A DNA stretch of 64,000 nucleotides from Bacteroidota bacterium (GCA_023422635.1 JAFAGO010000029.1:135441-199440), one strand, 5' to 3'. Positions 50,761 to 60,906 are shown, counted from the first letter of the stretch. The notes: generated by a model from the letters alone, not told the origin. A program made the numbers and translations.

Positions 50761-51468
50761 TTAATCGTTCGGTACTTTGAAATCTAAATAACCTTCATAC
50801 GGTTGTAGATAACCTGCATTCCAATTGGACTGCAGAAGAGATTCTAAAAATTCATCTGTTCTATCCACATGTGGATTATACGGAGTTTTTATGCTTACGT
50901 CGGCCATATTTCCCTTTACATTCCACCAAAAAGCAACCCAGCCGCCACGCAATTCTTTAATAATATCATATACCGTTTTACCAGTAGCACGATTCATTAA
51001 TTTTGCGAAAACGCGACCTTCAGTAGTGGTTAAATCCCGAAGCTGCGCTTCATATTGATCCGCTAATTCTTCCTGCCGTTTTTTAATATACTGTCGTTTA
51101 TTTCCAGCGTTCAAATCATCCATTTGGGTTTTGATTTCGCGATACTGCTCTAAAGCTTCCAGAAAAAGCGGGTAAACACGATACAATTTTTTATTAATGA
51201 AAAAATAGTAATTGCGATCAAGCTGATTGTTGAATCTTGGTTTCTGAACCAATTTCAATTCATCCATCACCACCACTGTTTCACCATCAATGTCGTATAT
51301 TTTTGCTTTTTGTCTTTGATCGTAGTAATATTTCTGGCCATATTCATCTACTTGCAAATCGCCCGGACTGTGCTCGCTTAAAGGTTTTGCAATTACATCG
51401 TCGTTTTGTGCGAAAGAAAGCATTCCAAAAAACAAAGGCATTACTAAAAAAAATCTCCTAAAAATCAT
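50761..51468 (-). CDS. DUF4294-domain exported protein
   Basis: 235 aa. Signal peptide MIFRRFFLVMPLFFGMLSFAQ, then a DUF4294 domain (about 30-200; YDIDGETVVVMDELKLVQKP, NYYFFINKKLYRVYPLFLEA, then a Tyr/Lys-rich helical segment). The family is confined mainly to Bacteroidota and lacks a known function; export suggests the periplasm or outer membrane. The start at 51468 has a GAGG ribosome-binding site about 9 nt upstream, whereas an upstream ATG at 51507 adds an unlikely Lys/Met-rich stretch. The gene converges on the Nudix gene; the terminator at 50726-50746 lies between. Confidence 0.8.
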   Translation of the reverse strand: MIFRRFFLVMPLFFGMLSFAQNDDVIAKPLSEHSPGDLQVDEYGQKYYYDQRQKAKIYDIDGETVVVMDELKLVQKPRFNNQLDRNYYFFINKKLYRVYPLFLEALEQYREIKTQMDDLNAGNKRQYIKKRQEELADQYEAQLRDLTTTEGRVFAKLMNRATGKTVYDIIKELRGGWVAFWWNVKGNMADVSIKTPYNPHVDRTDEFLESLLQSNWNAGYLQPYEGYLDFKVPND

Positions 51469-51525
51469 TATTTTTGACCTCATTATTTTAACTCTCATAA
51501 GCTTCAAAAATTATTCCTTTTTTAT

Positions 51526-52602
51526 ATGAAATTCGAAAAGAAATCACTCAAATTTTTAGAAGAGTATTTAAACACCTCTTCACCAACCGGATACGAACAT
51601 TTAGGCCAAAAAGTTTGGATGAATTACATTCAACCTTATGTTGATAAGATTGAAGTAGACCATTACGGAACCTGCTACGGAATTATTAATCCTGAAGCCG
51701 ATTTTAAAGTGGTAATTGAAGCCCATGCTGATGAAATTTCTTGGTATGTGAATTATATTACCGATGATGGATTAATTTACGTTATCCGAAATGGTGGTTC
51801 AGACCAAATGATTGCGCCTTCAAAAGTAGTGCACATTCACGGTGAAAAAGGCATTGTAAAAGGCGTTTTCGGTTGGCCAGCGATCCACACAAGAGGTGTT
51901 AATGCAAATGAACCCGTGCCTAAAATTGAAAATATTTTTATCGATTGCGGTGCCACTTCAAAGCAAGAAGTAGAAGATCTTGGAATTTTCGTAGGATGTA
52001 TGATCACCTATCCTGACGAGTTTTTTGAAATGAATGAGCGCTATTTTGTTTGTCGCGCTTTGGATAATAGAATTGGTGGATTTATGATTGCGGAAGTGGC
52101 TCGACTTTTAAAAGAAAATAAAAAAGAACTTCCCTTTGGTTTATACATTACGAATTCCGTACAAGAAGAAGTTGGACTGTATGGCGCCGATATGATTGCA
52201 GATTCTATACAACCCAACATTGCAATTGTAACCGATGTTACCCACGATACCACAACGCCAATGATCGATAAAAAGAAAGAAGGCGACCAAAAATGTGGCG
52301 ATGGACCTGTTGTTTTTTTCGCACCAAGCGTTCATCATACCATTCGTGAATTGATTATTAACACCGCAAATAAAAAAGAAATTCCATTTCAAAGAGCAGC
52401 TGCTAGCAGAGCAACAGGAACCGATACTGATGCATTTGCACATTCCAACGGAGGCGTTCCGAGTGCATTAATTTCTCTGCCGTTACGATATATGCATACT
52501 ACAGTGGAAATGGTTTCTAAAGAAGATGTTGGAAACGTAATTCAACTTATTTATGAAACTTTGCTTCAAATAAAACCCGACATGAAGTTAAAATACCACT
52601 AG
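51526..52602 (+). CDS. M42-family aminopeptidase
   Basis: 358 aa. Dinuclear-metal residues recognisable by pattern: HADE (H67, about 67-70), DNRIGG (Asp, about 183), the catalytic EE pair in VQEEVGLYGAD (about 211-212) and VTHD (about 234). M42 enzymes (glutamyl aminopeptidase/endoglucanase M-like) remove N-terminal residues from peptides as large tetrahedral oligomers in the cytoplasm. No signal peptide is present. Isolated gene; diverges from the DUF4294 gene. Confidence 0.93.
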   Translation: MKFEKKSLKFLEEYLNTSSPTGYEHLGQKVWMNYIQPYVDKIEVDHYGTCYGIINPEADFKVVIEAHADEISWYVNYITDDGLIYVIRNGGSDQMIAPSKVVHIHGEKGIVKGVFGWPAIHTRGVNANEPVPKIENIFIDCGATSKQEVEDLGIFVGCMITYPDEFFEMNERYFVCRALDNRIGGFMIAEVARLLKENKKELPFGLYITNSVQEEVGLYGADMIADSIQPNIAIVTDVTHDTTTPMIDKKKEGDQKCGDGPVVFFAPSVHHTIRELIINTANKKEIPFQRAAASRATGTDTDAFAHSNGGVPSALISLPLRYMHTTVEMVSKEDVGNVIQLIYETLLQIKPDMKLKYH

Positions 52603-52743
52603 AAAATCATTTACAACAATAAAAGGTTAAATAAAAATTCCATTTCTATTAAAAGTATTAATTCCTCGTGCTTTTTACTATGAATTTTAAAGAAATAGAA
52701 TTTTCACTATCTTTTAAATAGATCTCAACTTTAAGCCAAAAAA

Positions 52744-53394
52744 ATGAAAACAAAACTGATTGCTCCTTCCCTTTTAGCAGCCGATTTCGGAAATCTACAG
52801 CGCGATATTGAAATGCTTAACCGCTCGCAGGCCGACTGGATTCATGTTGACGTAATGGATGGAAGATTTGTTCCAAATATCTCTTTTGGATTCCCCGTAA
52901 TGAACACCGTTCAAAAACATACCCAAAAATTTGTAGATGTTCACCTAATGATTGTTGAACCCGAAAAATATGTAGAAGAATTTGTGGAAGCGGGCGCGAA
53001 TTTGGTTTCTGTACAATATGAAGCGTGCAATCACCTTCACAGAACTGTGCATCAAATTCAAAATAAAGGAGCAAAGGCGGGAGTAGTTTTAAATCCTGCA
53101 ACTCCAGTTTTTCTTTTGAAAGATATTATTGAAGATGCCGATTTGGTTTTAATTATGAGCGTTAATCCTGGATTTGGAGGGCAGAAATTTATTGAACACA
53201 CCTACAGAAAAATATCAGAAACCAAGGAGTTGATTATTGCGAATAATTCCAACGCTTTGATTGAAGTTGATGGTGGTGTAAATTTGGATAACGCTTCGAA
53301 ATTATTTGATGCCGGAGCTGATGTTTTGGTTGCTGGAAATGCAGTTTTTTCCAGTGAAAACCCTGAACGCACCATTGAATTGATGAAAATCTAA
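52744..53394 (+). CDS. rpe: Ribulose-phosphate 3-epimerase
   Basis: 216 aa TIM-barrel. Catalytic and metal residues appear in PSLLAADFGNL, HVDVMDGRFVPNISFG (His, Asp, about 35-48), VDVHLMI (His), VLIMSVNPGFGGQKF and IEVDGGVN (Asp, about 175). Interconverts ribulose-5-phosphate and xylulose-5-phosphate in the non-oxidative pentose phosphate pathway. Isolated, with a terminator at 53418-53446. Confidence 0.97.
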   Translation: MKTKLIAPSLLAADFGNLQRDIEMLNRSQADWIHVDVMDGRFVPNISFGFPVMNTVQKHTQKFVDVHLMIVEPEKYVEEFVEAGANLVSVQYEACNHLHRTVHQIQNKGAKAGVVLNPATPVFLLKDIIEDADLVLIMSVNPGFGGQKFIEHTYRKISETKELIIANNSNALIEVDGGVNLDNASKLFDAGADVLVAGNAVFSSENPERTIELMKI

Positions 53395-53417
53395 ACTTCA
53401 AAAACGATTGATATAAT

Positions 53418-53446
53418 AAATCCTGACCTTGCGGCCAGGATTTTTT
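53418..53446 (+). terminator. Rho-independent terminator of rpe
   Basis: AAATCCTG / CAGGATTT outer stem and CC/GG inner stem, TTGC loop, seven T on the plus strand. Confidence 0.8.
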
Positions 53447-53467
53447 TGAGTTAAAATTACTCTCGAA

Positions 53468-54370
53468 TTAAGATTTGGTGTTCATATCTAAATTTTGAGT
53501 GGCTGCCATAGAAACAACCAAATCGTTGAGCATTGTACTTGCTGCAGTTGGCGAATTCGGCAACAATACCAAATTACTTCTGTTGCTTCCACCGATCGAA
53601 TTTAGCGTATCATAATGTTGTGTCACCACGATTAAAGCAGACGCTTCTTGTGCATTAATATTCGCAGCGTTCAGCATTTTTACAGATTCTTCCAATCCTT
53701 TCGCAATTTCACGCCTTTGATCTGCAATCCCTTGCCCTTGAAGTTTTTTAGATTCTGCTTCCGCTTTTGCAACAGCAACAATTCGTATTCTTTGTGCTTC
53801 CGATTCGTATTCTGCAGCAGTTTTCTCACGCTCAGCAGCATTAATTCTGTTCATTGCGTGCTTCACCTGCTCATCTGGATCAATATCAGTAACTAGCGCT
53901 TTAATAATATCGTATCCGTAACTGTTCATCGCTTCTTGAAGTTCACCTTTCACAGCGATTGCGATATCATCTTTTCTTACAAAAACATCATCGAGTTTCA
54001 TTTTTGGAACTTCTGCACGAACCACGTCGAATACAAAAGAGGTAATTTGATTTTCGGGATTTTCCAAGCGATAATATGCATCAGCTACTTGTCCACGAAT
54101 AACTTGGTATTGCACTGAAACTTTCATTCGGATAAAAACATTATCCAACGTTTTGGTATCAATAATTACATCAAGTTGTTGAATACGCAAATTCAATCTT
54201 TTTGCAACTTGATCAATGAGCGGAATTTTAAGTTGAAGACCAGAATGCCGAACCGAGTTAAACTTACCGAAACGTTCCACAATCGCGGCTGTTTCTTGTT
54301 TTACTACAAAAAAGGATGCGAAGAAAACAATCAGCGCAAAGAAAATAATAGGAGCCAATAAAATTGTCAT
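53468..54370 (-). CDS. SPFH-domain (stomatin/prohibitin-like) membrane protein
   Basis: 300 aa. One N-terminal membrane helix (about 2-24), SPFH/band-7 domain (about 25-190; VVKQETAAIVERFGKF, HSGLQLKIPLIDQVAKRLNL, DIDPDEQVKHAMNRINAAER), then a helical segment rich in Ala, Glu and Arg. SPFH proteins form membrane rings that scaffold proteases or lipid domains. No paired NfeD gene is adjacent, which the QmcA/stomatin type usually has. It may be an HflK/prohibitin relative. Leftward, after dgt. Confidence 0.9.
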   Translation of the reverse strand: MTILLAPIIFFALIVFFASFFVVKQETAAIVERFGKFNSVRHSGLQLKIPLIDQVAKRLNLRIQQLDVIIDTKTLDNVFIRMKVSVQYQVIRGQVADAYYRLENPENQITSFVFDVVRAEVPKMKLDDVFVRKDDIAIAVKGELQEAMNSYGYDIIKALVTDIDPDEQVKHAMNRINAAEREKTAAEYESEAQRIRIVAVAKAEAESKKLQGQGIADQRREIAKGLEESVKMLNAANINAQEASALIVVTQHYDTLNSIGGSNRSNLVLLPNSPTAASTMLNDLVVSMAATQNLDMNTKS

Positions 54371-54437
54371 AAATACTGTTTTAGTCGTTTTTAATTTACT
54401 TTCAGAAGTTACAATTTTTTCTGCACATGACGAAATT

Positions 54438-55796
54438 TTACATCGTCATTCCAATGTCGATTCCTTTAATTTTTCGATACAAATCGGTAGCATAATTATC
54501 CGTCATCCCCGAAACAAAATCAATTACACCCAAAACCTTTTGATAATCGGTAGAATCACCATCATATTTAAATTGCTTCGGAAGAAGTTTTAGCGCCATT
54601 TTATCGTACGATTTGAGCTGATCTTTGGCTTTAGTAATGGATGGAATAAAATGATCTAACAACTCGTACATTACATTATAACCCGCATTTTCTATTTCTA
54701 CAACGGCTTTGTGTTGATAAATTTTTTCAATCGAAAAATCTTCAATGTGTTGTAAGGCAGGATTTTCAATTTTGTATAAATCCAACAATGCACAATCCAA
54801 CGTTCCATCTAAAATTGAAGAAAAATGTTCTCGATACAATTGCAAGGTTTTGTTTATTAATGCATTGATTACTTTTGCTCGTAGGTACGAAATTCTTTCA
54901 TTTTCATTGGTGATGGATTTCAATTTTTGTTCAACACGAGCGGTGTCTGGATTTTCAGAACGAATCAATTGGAAAAACAACTCTTCACAATCTTTTGTAG
55001 AAACAATTCCCAAACGATGCGCATCCTCCATATCGATAATATTGTAGCAAATATCATCTGCCGCTTCCACCAACCACACAAAAGGGTGACGTTTGAAAAT
55101 CACAGGTTGTTCCCCCTCTTGAATCATTTGCGTTTCGCGTGCAATTTCTAAAAAAGTAGATTTCTCATTCTGAAAAAATCCAAATTTCTTACGGTGAATA
55201 ATTCCTTTTTTCTTTGCAATTGATTCACACGGATATTTTGCAATACTGGCCAAAGTGGAATAGGTTAATTGCAAGCCTCCTTCATCTTTACCTTGTTGTT
55301 GATGCGTTAACACACGAATTGCATTTGCATTTCCTTCAAAATTCACAAGATCGGACCATTCTTTTTCCGAAAATTTACTTTTTAAAACCGATTCGTTTTG
55401 CTCGAAATAACTTGCAATCGCATCTTCACCGGAATGACCAAATGCGGGATTTCCGATATCGTGACACAAACATGCGGACGCCATAACGTTACTTAAATTA
55501 TGCAAATAAAAAACTTTAGAATCCTCCGAAAGATCACTTGAAAATGCAGTGGAAATAAATTCTCCTGCTGCAGTTCCTAAACTTCGACCAACAGAAGAAA
55601 CTTCAAGAGAATGCGTAAGGCGGTTATGCACAAAAACACTTCCTGGCAAAGGAAAAACCTGGGTTTTATTCTGCAATCTACGAAAGGCAGATGAAAAAAT
55701 AATCCGGTCGTAATCCCGTTGAAAATCGGTACGAGAACTTGTGGTTTGGGTAGGTTTTCCTGTTCGAATATTCGAATATAAATGGTTCAAATTCAT
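54438..55796 (-). CDS. dgt: Deoxyguanosinetriphosphate triphosphohydrolase-like HD protein
   Basis: 452 aa HD-domain phosphohydrolase. The N-terminal FQRDYDRIIFSSAFRRLQNK, the HD start NRLTHSLEVSSVGRSLG (His, about residue 61) and CLCHDIGNPAFGHSGEDAI (HD pair, about 116-117) are characteristic of Dgt. Removes triphosphate from dGTP or other dNTPs and so lowers dNTP pools, which in some bacteria limits phage growth. The promoter box at 55805-55812 is only 8 nt from the start. Transcribed leftward; SPFH gene follows 67 bp later. Confidence 0.93.
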   Translation of the reverse strand: MNLNHLYSNIRTGKPTQTTSSRTDFQRDYDRIIFSSAFRRLQNKTQVFPLPGSVFVHNRLTHSLEVSSVGRSLGTAAGEFISTAFSSDLSEDSKVFYLHNLSNVMASACLCHDIGNPAFGHSGEDAIASYFEQNESVLKSKFSEKEWSDLVNFEGNANAIRVLTHQQQGKDEGGLQLTYSTLASIAKYPCESIAKKKGIIHRKKFGFFQNEKSTFLEIARETQMIQEGEQPVIFKRHPFVWLVEAADDICYNIIDMEDAHRLGIVSTKDCEELFFQLIRSENPDTARVEQKLKSITNENERISYLRAKVINALINKTLQLYREHFSSILDGTLDCALLDLYKIENPALQHIEDFSIEKIYQHKAVVEIENAGYNVMYELLDHFIPSITKAKDQLKSYDKMALKLLPKQFKYDGDSTDYQKVLGVIDFVSGMTDNYATDLYRKIKGIDIGMTM

Positions 55797-55804
55797 AGTG
55801 GCTT

Positions 55805-55812
55805 CAAAAATA
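55805..55812 (-). promoter_or_regulatory. -7 promoter box of dgt (TATTTTTG)
   Basis: Perfect TAnnTTTG on the minus strand, 8 nt from the ATG at 55796, so the leader would be very short. Confidence 0.4.
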
Positions 55813-55994
55813 ACCTATTTCTTTGAAAAAAGCGAAGCGCAGATTTGAATTTTATCTGTAATAAAGACTTCTAAAAAGAGTACAACGTTAAAAATTAAGT
55901 GATTAGTGATTACTTTTATTCTGAACTGAATTTTACAACAGAATAGCAAAAAAACTTCAAGACCATTTTAAAGGAAAGCTAGCGTTAAAATATG

Positions 55995-56002
55995 TAATTT
56001 TG
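55995..56002 (+). promoter_or_regulatory. -7 promoter box of the DUF1003 gene (TAATTTTG)
   Basis: Perfect TAnnTTTG, 14 nt before the ATG at 56017. Confidence 0.45.
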
Positions 56003-56016
56003 ATTAAAACCTTTAT

Positions 56017-56724
56017 ATGAAGACTTTCATCAGCGACTTCTCTGGAAAAAATTTTCCCGAATCTGAAAAAATTACCGGAAAAGACATCCGTTATTCTCTT
56101 TTAGATTTCATTCAAAAACAAAAACCCACTTTTAAAGAAGATTCTACACTTTCGACAGAAGAGCTCAATGCGTTGCGTGAAGCTTTTATTTCGGGGTATC
56201 TAACTTCGCAAATTGGCGAGCTTACCGATATGGAAAAAGTGGTTGTAAAATCCATTTCGAAACAAACGACGCTTGCTGCAAAACTCGATGATGATGATTT
56301 AAAAAGCGATAATTTCGGAGCGCGACTTGCCGATAAAGTTGCAGGATTTGGTGGAAGTTGGACGTTCATTCTTATTTTCTCGGGATTTTTATTGGTGTGG
56401 ATTTTTTCGAATGCTGTTTTGCTTCACAATAAAGGATTCGATCCATACCCATTCATTCTTCTCAATTTATTTCTTTCGTGCATTGCGGCTCTTCAAGCGC
56501 CAATCATTATGATGAGTCAAAACCGTCAAGAAGATAAAGATCGCGATCGAGCTAAAAAAGATTATATGATTAATTTAAAAAGTGAACTTGAAATTAAAGC
56601 GCTTCACGAGAAACTCGATCACCTCATCATGCATCAACAACAGGAACTTTTAGAAATTCAAAAAATACAAATCGAAATGCTAAACGATATTATCAAAAGC
56701 GTCAATAAAAATCAAGCGGATTGA
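56017..56724 (+). CDS. DUF1003-family membrane protein
   Basis: 235 aa. Two membrane helices at about residues 115-135 and 148-168 flank the short loop LLHNKGFDPYPFILLNLFLS, the DUF1003 pattern; the C-terminus after NRQEDKDRDRAKKDYMINLK is a long basic coiled coil on the cytoplasmic side. Members are small two-helix inner-membrane proteins of unknown role. Diverges from dgt; the T9SS-cargo gene follows 99 bp later. Confidence 0.85.
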   Translation: MKTFISDFSGKNFPESEKITGKDIRYSLLDFIQKQKPTFKEDSTLSTEELNALREAFISGYLTSQIGELTDMEKVVVKSISKQTTLAAKLDDDDLKSDNFGARLADKVAGFGGSWTFILIFSGFLLVWIFSNAVLLHNKGFDPYPFILLNLFLSCIAALQAPIIMMSQNRQEDKDRDRAKKDYMINLKSELEIKALHEKLDHLIMHQQQELLEIQKIQIEMLNDIIKSVNKNQAD

Positions 56725-56823
56725 AAAATTGAAGGTTTTTTTTCTTTGAAAGTTCGATTATACCCTAACGAAATTTGATGATGTTAAGATAATGCTTATA
56801 CTTGCGTTCAATTAAAAAATATT

Positions 56824-57744
56824 ATGAAACGTAAAATTTTACTTCTTGCCATTTTATCGGCACAACTTTTTTTCTCCCAAGAAACCATTTCATTTGAAAC
56901 TTCAGAAGGCTATACTTTAGGCGATATCAACGGACAAAATGGTTGGACGGTAACCGAAACCAGCGACGGAATGTTAACCAATCAAATTGTGACGGATGAA
57001 GAAGCGAAAACGGGAAATTTTTCTTTTAAAAATGCAAATGTTGCAGAATACGATTCGCAAATGTTCCCGATTTTTGGAATTGAAAAATCATTCGAAAATG
57101 CTTTAGACTATAACGAAACAACCATTTCGTACGATTTTATGGCACCTCAACAAAATGGTGCTGATTTCGAATTTGCAGTGTATTCCGTTAACGAAAACAC
57201 CAATGAATTTGATATTTTAACTGCTGTTGGATTTGAAAACAGAGGGTATATTTATATTTATTCTGATGTAAATTTTTCTGGTTTCTTGTATGCGAATCAA
57301 ACTTGGAACACCAACCAATGGTATAACTTGAAAGTTCATTTTACAGCCGAGAAAGTTTCTTATTATTTGGACAATATTTTAATTCACGAAGCCGATAATA
57401 ACGCGAAAGCGAACATTAATGGTGTGAATTTTTTACATAATAACTTTGGTGGCGATGCTTACTACGACAACATTCGAATTAACGATGAAGTTTTAGCAGT
57501 TACGAACACCAACAAAGGAAAAGTCAATATTTATCCAAATCCAGTTAAAGATCAGCTCAATATCCAACTCCCTGAAAATGAAAATGTAAGCCAAATTGAA
57601 ATTTATAATTTTGCGGGACAAAGCGTTCTACAATCAGAAAATAGAAAAGAAATTAATTTAAAAAAATTACCTTCTGGATCGTATATGGTTAAAGTAAAAA
57701 ACACCGCTGGAAAAATCTATACTTCAAAAATTATTAAAGAATAA
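56824..57744 (+). CDS. Secreted protein with T9SS type A sorting domain
   Basis: 306 aa. Signal peptide ending QLFFSQ (about residue 19), a concanavalin/LamG-like beta-sandwich domain (about 20-225; ISFETSEGYTLGDINGQNGW at the start) and a C-terminal Por-secretion tail (about 235-306; VNIYPNPVKDQLNIQLPEN ... GSYMVKVKNTAGKIYTSKII), the type IX secretion signal. The protein should be exported across the outer membrane and attached or released; the binding domain may recognise carbohydrate or another surface, but the ligand is unknown. Terminator at 57766-57790. Confidence 0.9.
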   Translation: MKRKILLLAILSAQLFFSQETISFETSEGYTLGDINGQNGWTVTETSDGMLTNQIVTDEEAKTGNFSFKNANVAEYDSQMFPIFGIEKSFENALDYNETTISYDFMAPQQNGADFEFAVYSVNENTNEFDILTAVGFENRGYIYIYSDVNFSGFLYANQTWNTNQWYNLKVHFTAEKVSYYLDNILIHEADNNAKANINGVNFLHNNFGGDAYYDNIRINDEVLAVTNTNKGKVNIYPNPVKDQLNIQLPENENVSQIEIYNFAGQSVLQSENRKEINLKKLPSGSYMVKVKNTAGKIYTSKIIKE

Positions 57745-57765
57745 TTCTCATAGAAATCCATAAAA

Positions 57766-57790
57766 AAATCCCTGTTCTACGCAGGGATTT
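57766..57790. terminator. Bidirectional Rho-independent terminator
   Basis: AAATCCCTG / CAGGGATTT perfect 9-bp stem with a 7-nt loop and T-rich flanks, between the T9SS cargo gene and the convergent gcvP. Confidence 0.8.
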
Positions 57791-57815
57791 TTTATTGAAT
57801 TGTATTTTCAAGAGA

Positions 57816-60674
57816 TTACATATAACTTTCGATAGGTACGCAAGTGCACACTAAATTTCTATCGCCAAATGCTTCATCAATTCGAGAAACGGTTGCGAAA
57901 AATTTATGATCGCGAACCCATTCTAAAGGATACGCTGCTTTTTCTCGACTATACGGTTTATCCCAAGAATCTGAAATTACCACTTGCTCCGTATGAGGTG
58001 CATTCTTCAAAACATTATTTTTTGGATCAGCACTTCCGGATGCAATTTCTTCGATTTCTTTTTTAATCGAAATAAGCGCATCTGCAAAACGATCAATTTC
58101 GGATTTACTTTCGGATTCTGTAGGTTCGATCATTAAAGTTCCTGGCACTGGAAATGAAACGGTTGGCGCGTGAAAACCATAATCTATCAATCTTTTAGCA
58201 ACATCCGCAACTTCAATACCGAGCGGTTTAAATTGGCGAAAATCCACAATGCATTCATGTGCTACTCGACCATTTTCATTGCAGTACAAAATTGGGAAAT
58301 GCTCTGCTAAAACTTCTTTTAAATAATTCGCATTTACTATTGCGTATTCAGTTGCTTTCTTCAAACCAGAAGCGCCTAACATTTTGATATACGCATACGA
58401 GATATTCAGAACCAAACTCGATCCATACGGCGCTGAGGAAATCGCATCAATCGATTCTTTAGTTCCGATTTTAATATTCGGGTTACTTGGTAAAAAAGGA
58501 ACCAAATGTTCGGCAACACAAATAGGACCAACCCCAGGACCGCCTCCACCGTGCGGAATTGCAAAGGTTTTATGTAAATTGAGATGACAAACATCTGCGC
58601 CAATTTCACCTGGACTTGTAAATCCAACCTGCGCATTCATGTTGGCACCATCCATATACACTTGCCCTCCACAATCGTGAATGAGTTTTGTAATTTCCTT
58701 CACATTGGAATCAAAAAATCCATATGTTGAAGGATACGTAATCATCACCGCAGAAAGATTTTCTTTATGTTGTTCCGCTTTCGATTTAAGATCTTCAAAA
58801 TCGATTTCCCCATTTTCAAGATTTTTCACCACAATAACTTTCATTCCAGCCAACGCCGCAGATGCAGGATTGGTTCCATGGGCAGATTGAGGAATTAAAA
58901 CGATATTTCTATTTTTCTCGCCGATCGATTTTTGATATTCACGAATAACCATTAAACCGGCATATTCCCCTTGAGCACCAGAATTAGGCTGTAAAGATGT
59001 TCCTGCAAAACCTGTAATGGTAGCAAGATCACCCTCTAAAGATTTTATCACTTCCTGATAGCCGCCCGCTTGCTCTGTAGGAACAAATGGGTGCACATTT
59101 CCCCACTCTGCCCAAGACAATGGAAGCATTTCTGCAGCGGCATTCAGCTTCATTGTGCAGGAACCTAAAGAAATCATAGAGTGTGTTAAAGAAAGATCTT
59201 TTCTCTCCAAACGTTTAATATAGCGCATCAATTCCGTTTCGGTATGGTATTGATTAAAAACGGTTTCGGTAAGAATTTCATCTTTACGCAAAAGTTCACT
59301 TGGGATTGAATATTCTTCTTTTAGCGTAATTTTGAATGCTTGTTTATTTAAAAAATGAGCGAACGTATCCAAAAGTCTTTGAATTCTCGCCATTGTCGAC
59401 GTTTCATCAAGCGATATACTGACAATTCCTTCAGAAAAGTAATTGAGGTTGATTTTATGATCTCGCATTAATCGCATTAACGCAGGCTTATCATTTTCGT
59501 GGATTCTGATTTTAACGGTATCAAAAACAGGTTCTTCCACAACATCAAAACCTAAAAGTTGTAGCGCATCGTTTAGCGCATTGGTTTTATAATGAATTTG
59601 ATCCGCAATAAAACGCAGTCCATTTGCGCCGTGATACACCGCATACATCCCCGCCATTACGGCCAAAAGAACTTGCGCAGTACAAATATTAGACGTGGCT
59701 TTTTCTCTTTTAATATGTTGTTCTCTCGTTTGAAGCGCCATTCTAAGGGCACGTTTCCCGTACATATCTTGTGAAACTCCAATAATTCTACCTGGAATAT
59801 CACGTTTATAAACCTCTTTACAAGCAAAATAGGCAGCATGTGGACCGCCATATCCCATCGGAATTCCAAATCGTTGCGTTGTTCCCACAGCACAGTCTGC
59901 GCCCATTTCAACCGGAGATTTTAACTTCACCAAAGCTAAAATATCACAAGCAACGGCCACTTGAAGGTTGAATTCTTTGCAGTTGTTTATATGTTCTGTA
60001 TAATCCAATACAATCCCATTTTTACCAGGATATTGAAGCAAGACGCCAAAATAAGAATCGTTAAACTGATGATTTTTGTGATTCCCCACAATTACATCAA
60101 TTCCTAAACCTTCAGATTTTGTTTTGATCACAGCAATCGTTTGCGGAAGCACCAAATCTGAAATAAAGAATTTACGAGCATCATTTTTCTTTTGCTCTTT
60201 TGTTCTGCTTTCAAAAAACATGTGCATCGCTTCTGCAGCTGCCGTACCTTCATCTAAAAGAGATGCATTGGCCAACGGAAAACCGGTTAAACTTGAAACA
60301 ACGGTTTGAAAATTCAGCAACGCTTCCAATCTTCCTTGTGCAATTTCTGCTTGGTAAGGCGTGTAAGCAGTGTACCAACCTGGATTTTCAAAAATATTTC
60401 TTTGAATGGGCGCAGGTAAAATGGTCCCAAAATAACCAAAGCCAATATAATTGTCGAACATTGCATTTTTCGATGCGAGCGCTTTGGAATGCTCAAGCAT
60501 TTCGAATTCCGATAAAGGTTCTGAAAGCTCAAGTTCTTGTTGTAACCGAATGGATTTTGGAATGGCTTGAGCAATGAGTTCATTACTATCAGAAACGCCA
60601 ATTTTCGCCAGCATTTCCTTTTTATCGTTTTCATTTAGGGAAATGTGGCGGTTCACAAACTGTGTTGTATTCAT
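57816..60674 (-). CDS. gcvP: Glycine dehydrogenase (decarboxylating), P protein
   Basis: 952 aa, the full-length homodimeric form with both halves fused. The PLP Lys lies in HLNLHKTFAIPHGGGGPG (about residue 701); TTQRFGIPMGYGGPHAA in the first half and SLGSCTMKLNAAAEM and PNSGAQGEYAGL in the second are family signatures. Decarboxylates glycine and transfers the methylamine to lipoyl-GcvH in the glycine cleavage system. gcvT and gcvH are not in the window. No glycine riboswitch was seen upstream. Confidence 0.98.
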   Translation of the reverse strand: MNTTQFVNRHISLNENDKKEMLAKIGVSDSNELIAQAIPKSIRLQQELELSEPLSEFEMLEHSKALASKNAMFDNYIGFGYFGTILPAPIQRNIFENPGWYTAYTPYQAEIAQGRLEALLNFQTVVSSLTGFPLANASLLDEGTAAAEAMHMFFESRTKEQKKNDARKFFISDLVLPQTIAVIKTKSEGLGIDVIVGNHKNHQFNDSYFGVLLQYPGKNGIVLDYTEHINNCKEFNLQVAVACDILALVKLKSPVEMGADCAVGTTQRFGIPMGYGGPHAAYFACKEVYKRDIPGRIIGVSQDMYGKRALRMALQTREQHIKREKATSNICTAQVLLAVMAGMYAVYHGANGLRFIADQIHYKTNALNDALQLLGFDVVEEPVFDTVKIRIHENDKPALMRLMRDHKINLNYFSEGIVSISLDETSTMARIQRLLDTFAHFLNKQAFKITLKEEYSIPSELLRKDEILTETVFNQYHTETELMRYIKRLERKDLSLTHSMISLGSCTMKLNAAAEMLPLSWAEWGNVHPFVPTEQAGGYQEVIKSLEGDLATITGFAGTSLQPNSGAQGEYAGLMVIREYQKSIGEKNRNIVLIPQSAHGTNPASAALAGMKVIVVKNLENGEIDFEDLKSKAEQHKENLSAVMITYPSTYGFFDSNVKEITKLIHDCGGQVYMDGANMNAQVGFTSPGEIGADVCHLNLHKTFAIPHGGGGPGVGPICVAEHLVPFLPSNPNIKIGTKESIDAISSAPYGSSLVLNISYAYIKMLGASGLKKATEYAIVNANYLKEVLAEHFPILYCNENGRVAHECIVDFRQFKPLGIEVADVAKRLIDYGFHAPTVSFPVPGTLMIEPTESESKSEIDRFADALISIKKEIEEIASGSADPKNNVLKNAPHTEQVVISDSWDKPYSREKAAYPLEWVRDHKFFATVSRIDEAFGDRNLVCTCVPIESYM

Positions 60675-60871
60675 ATATTTTATTAGATTTTCAGTAAGAG
60701 ATGATGCTCGTAAAGATACAAATTTTCAAAACAAAGCCCAATCTAAAGTTAATTGTTAATGTTGGAATTTGGAAATCTAAAAATTAATAATTCCGACACC
60801 TAATTTGCATCGTTATGAACCGTAAATCGAATTTGCTTCGTATTGATATTAATTTAAAACCTATAAAACAA

Positions 60872-60902
60872 TTTTGATTTATTCTAAATAAATGTATATT
60901 TG
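60872..60902 (+). promoter_or_regulatory. -33/-7 promoter of the 50-aa peptide gene
   Basis: TTTG at 60872-60875 and TATATTTG at 60895-60902, 19 nt apart: both boxes match the Bacteroidota consensus (TTTG, TAnnTTTG). The -7 box ends 4 nt before the ATG. Confidence 0.6.
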
Positions 60903-60906
60903 CAAC

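Noticed and set aside
60675..60906. Glycine riboswitch upstream of gcvP
   Set aside because: No conserved riboswitch core or paired helices could be recognised in this short AT-rich region.
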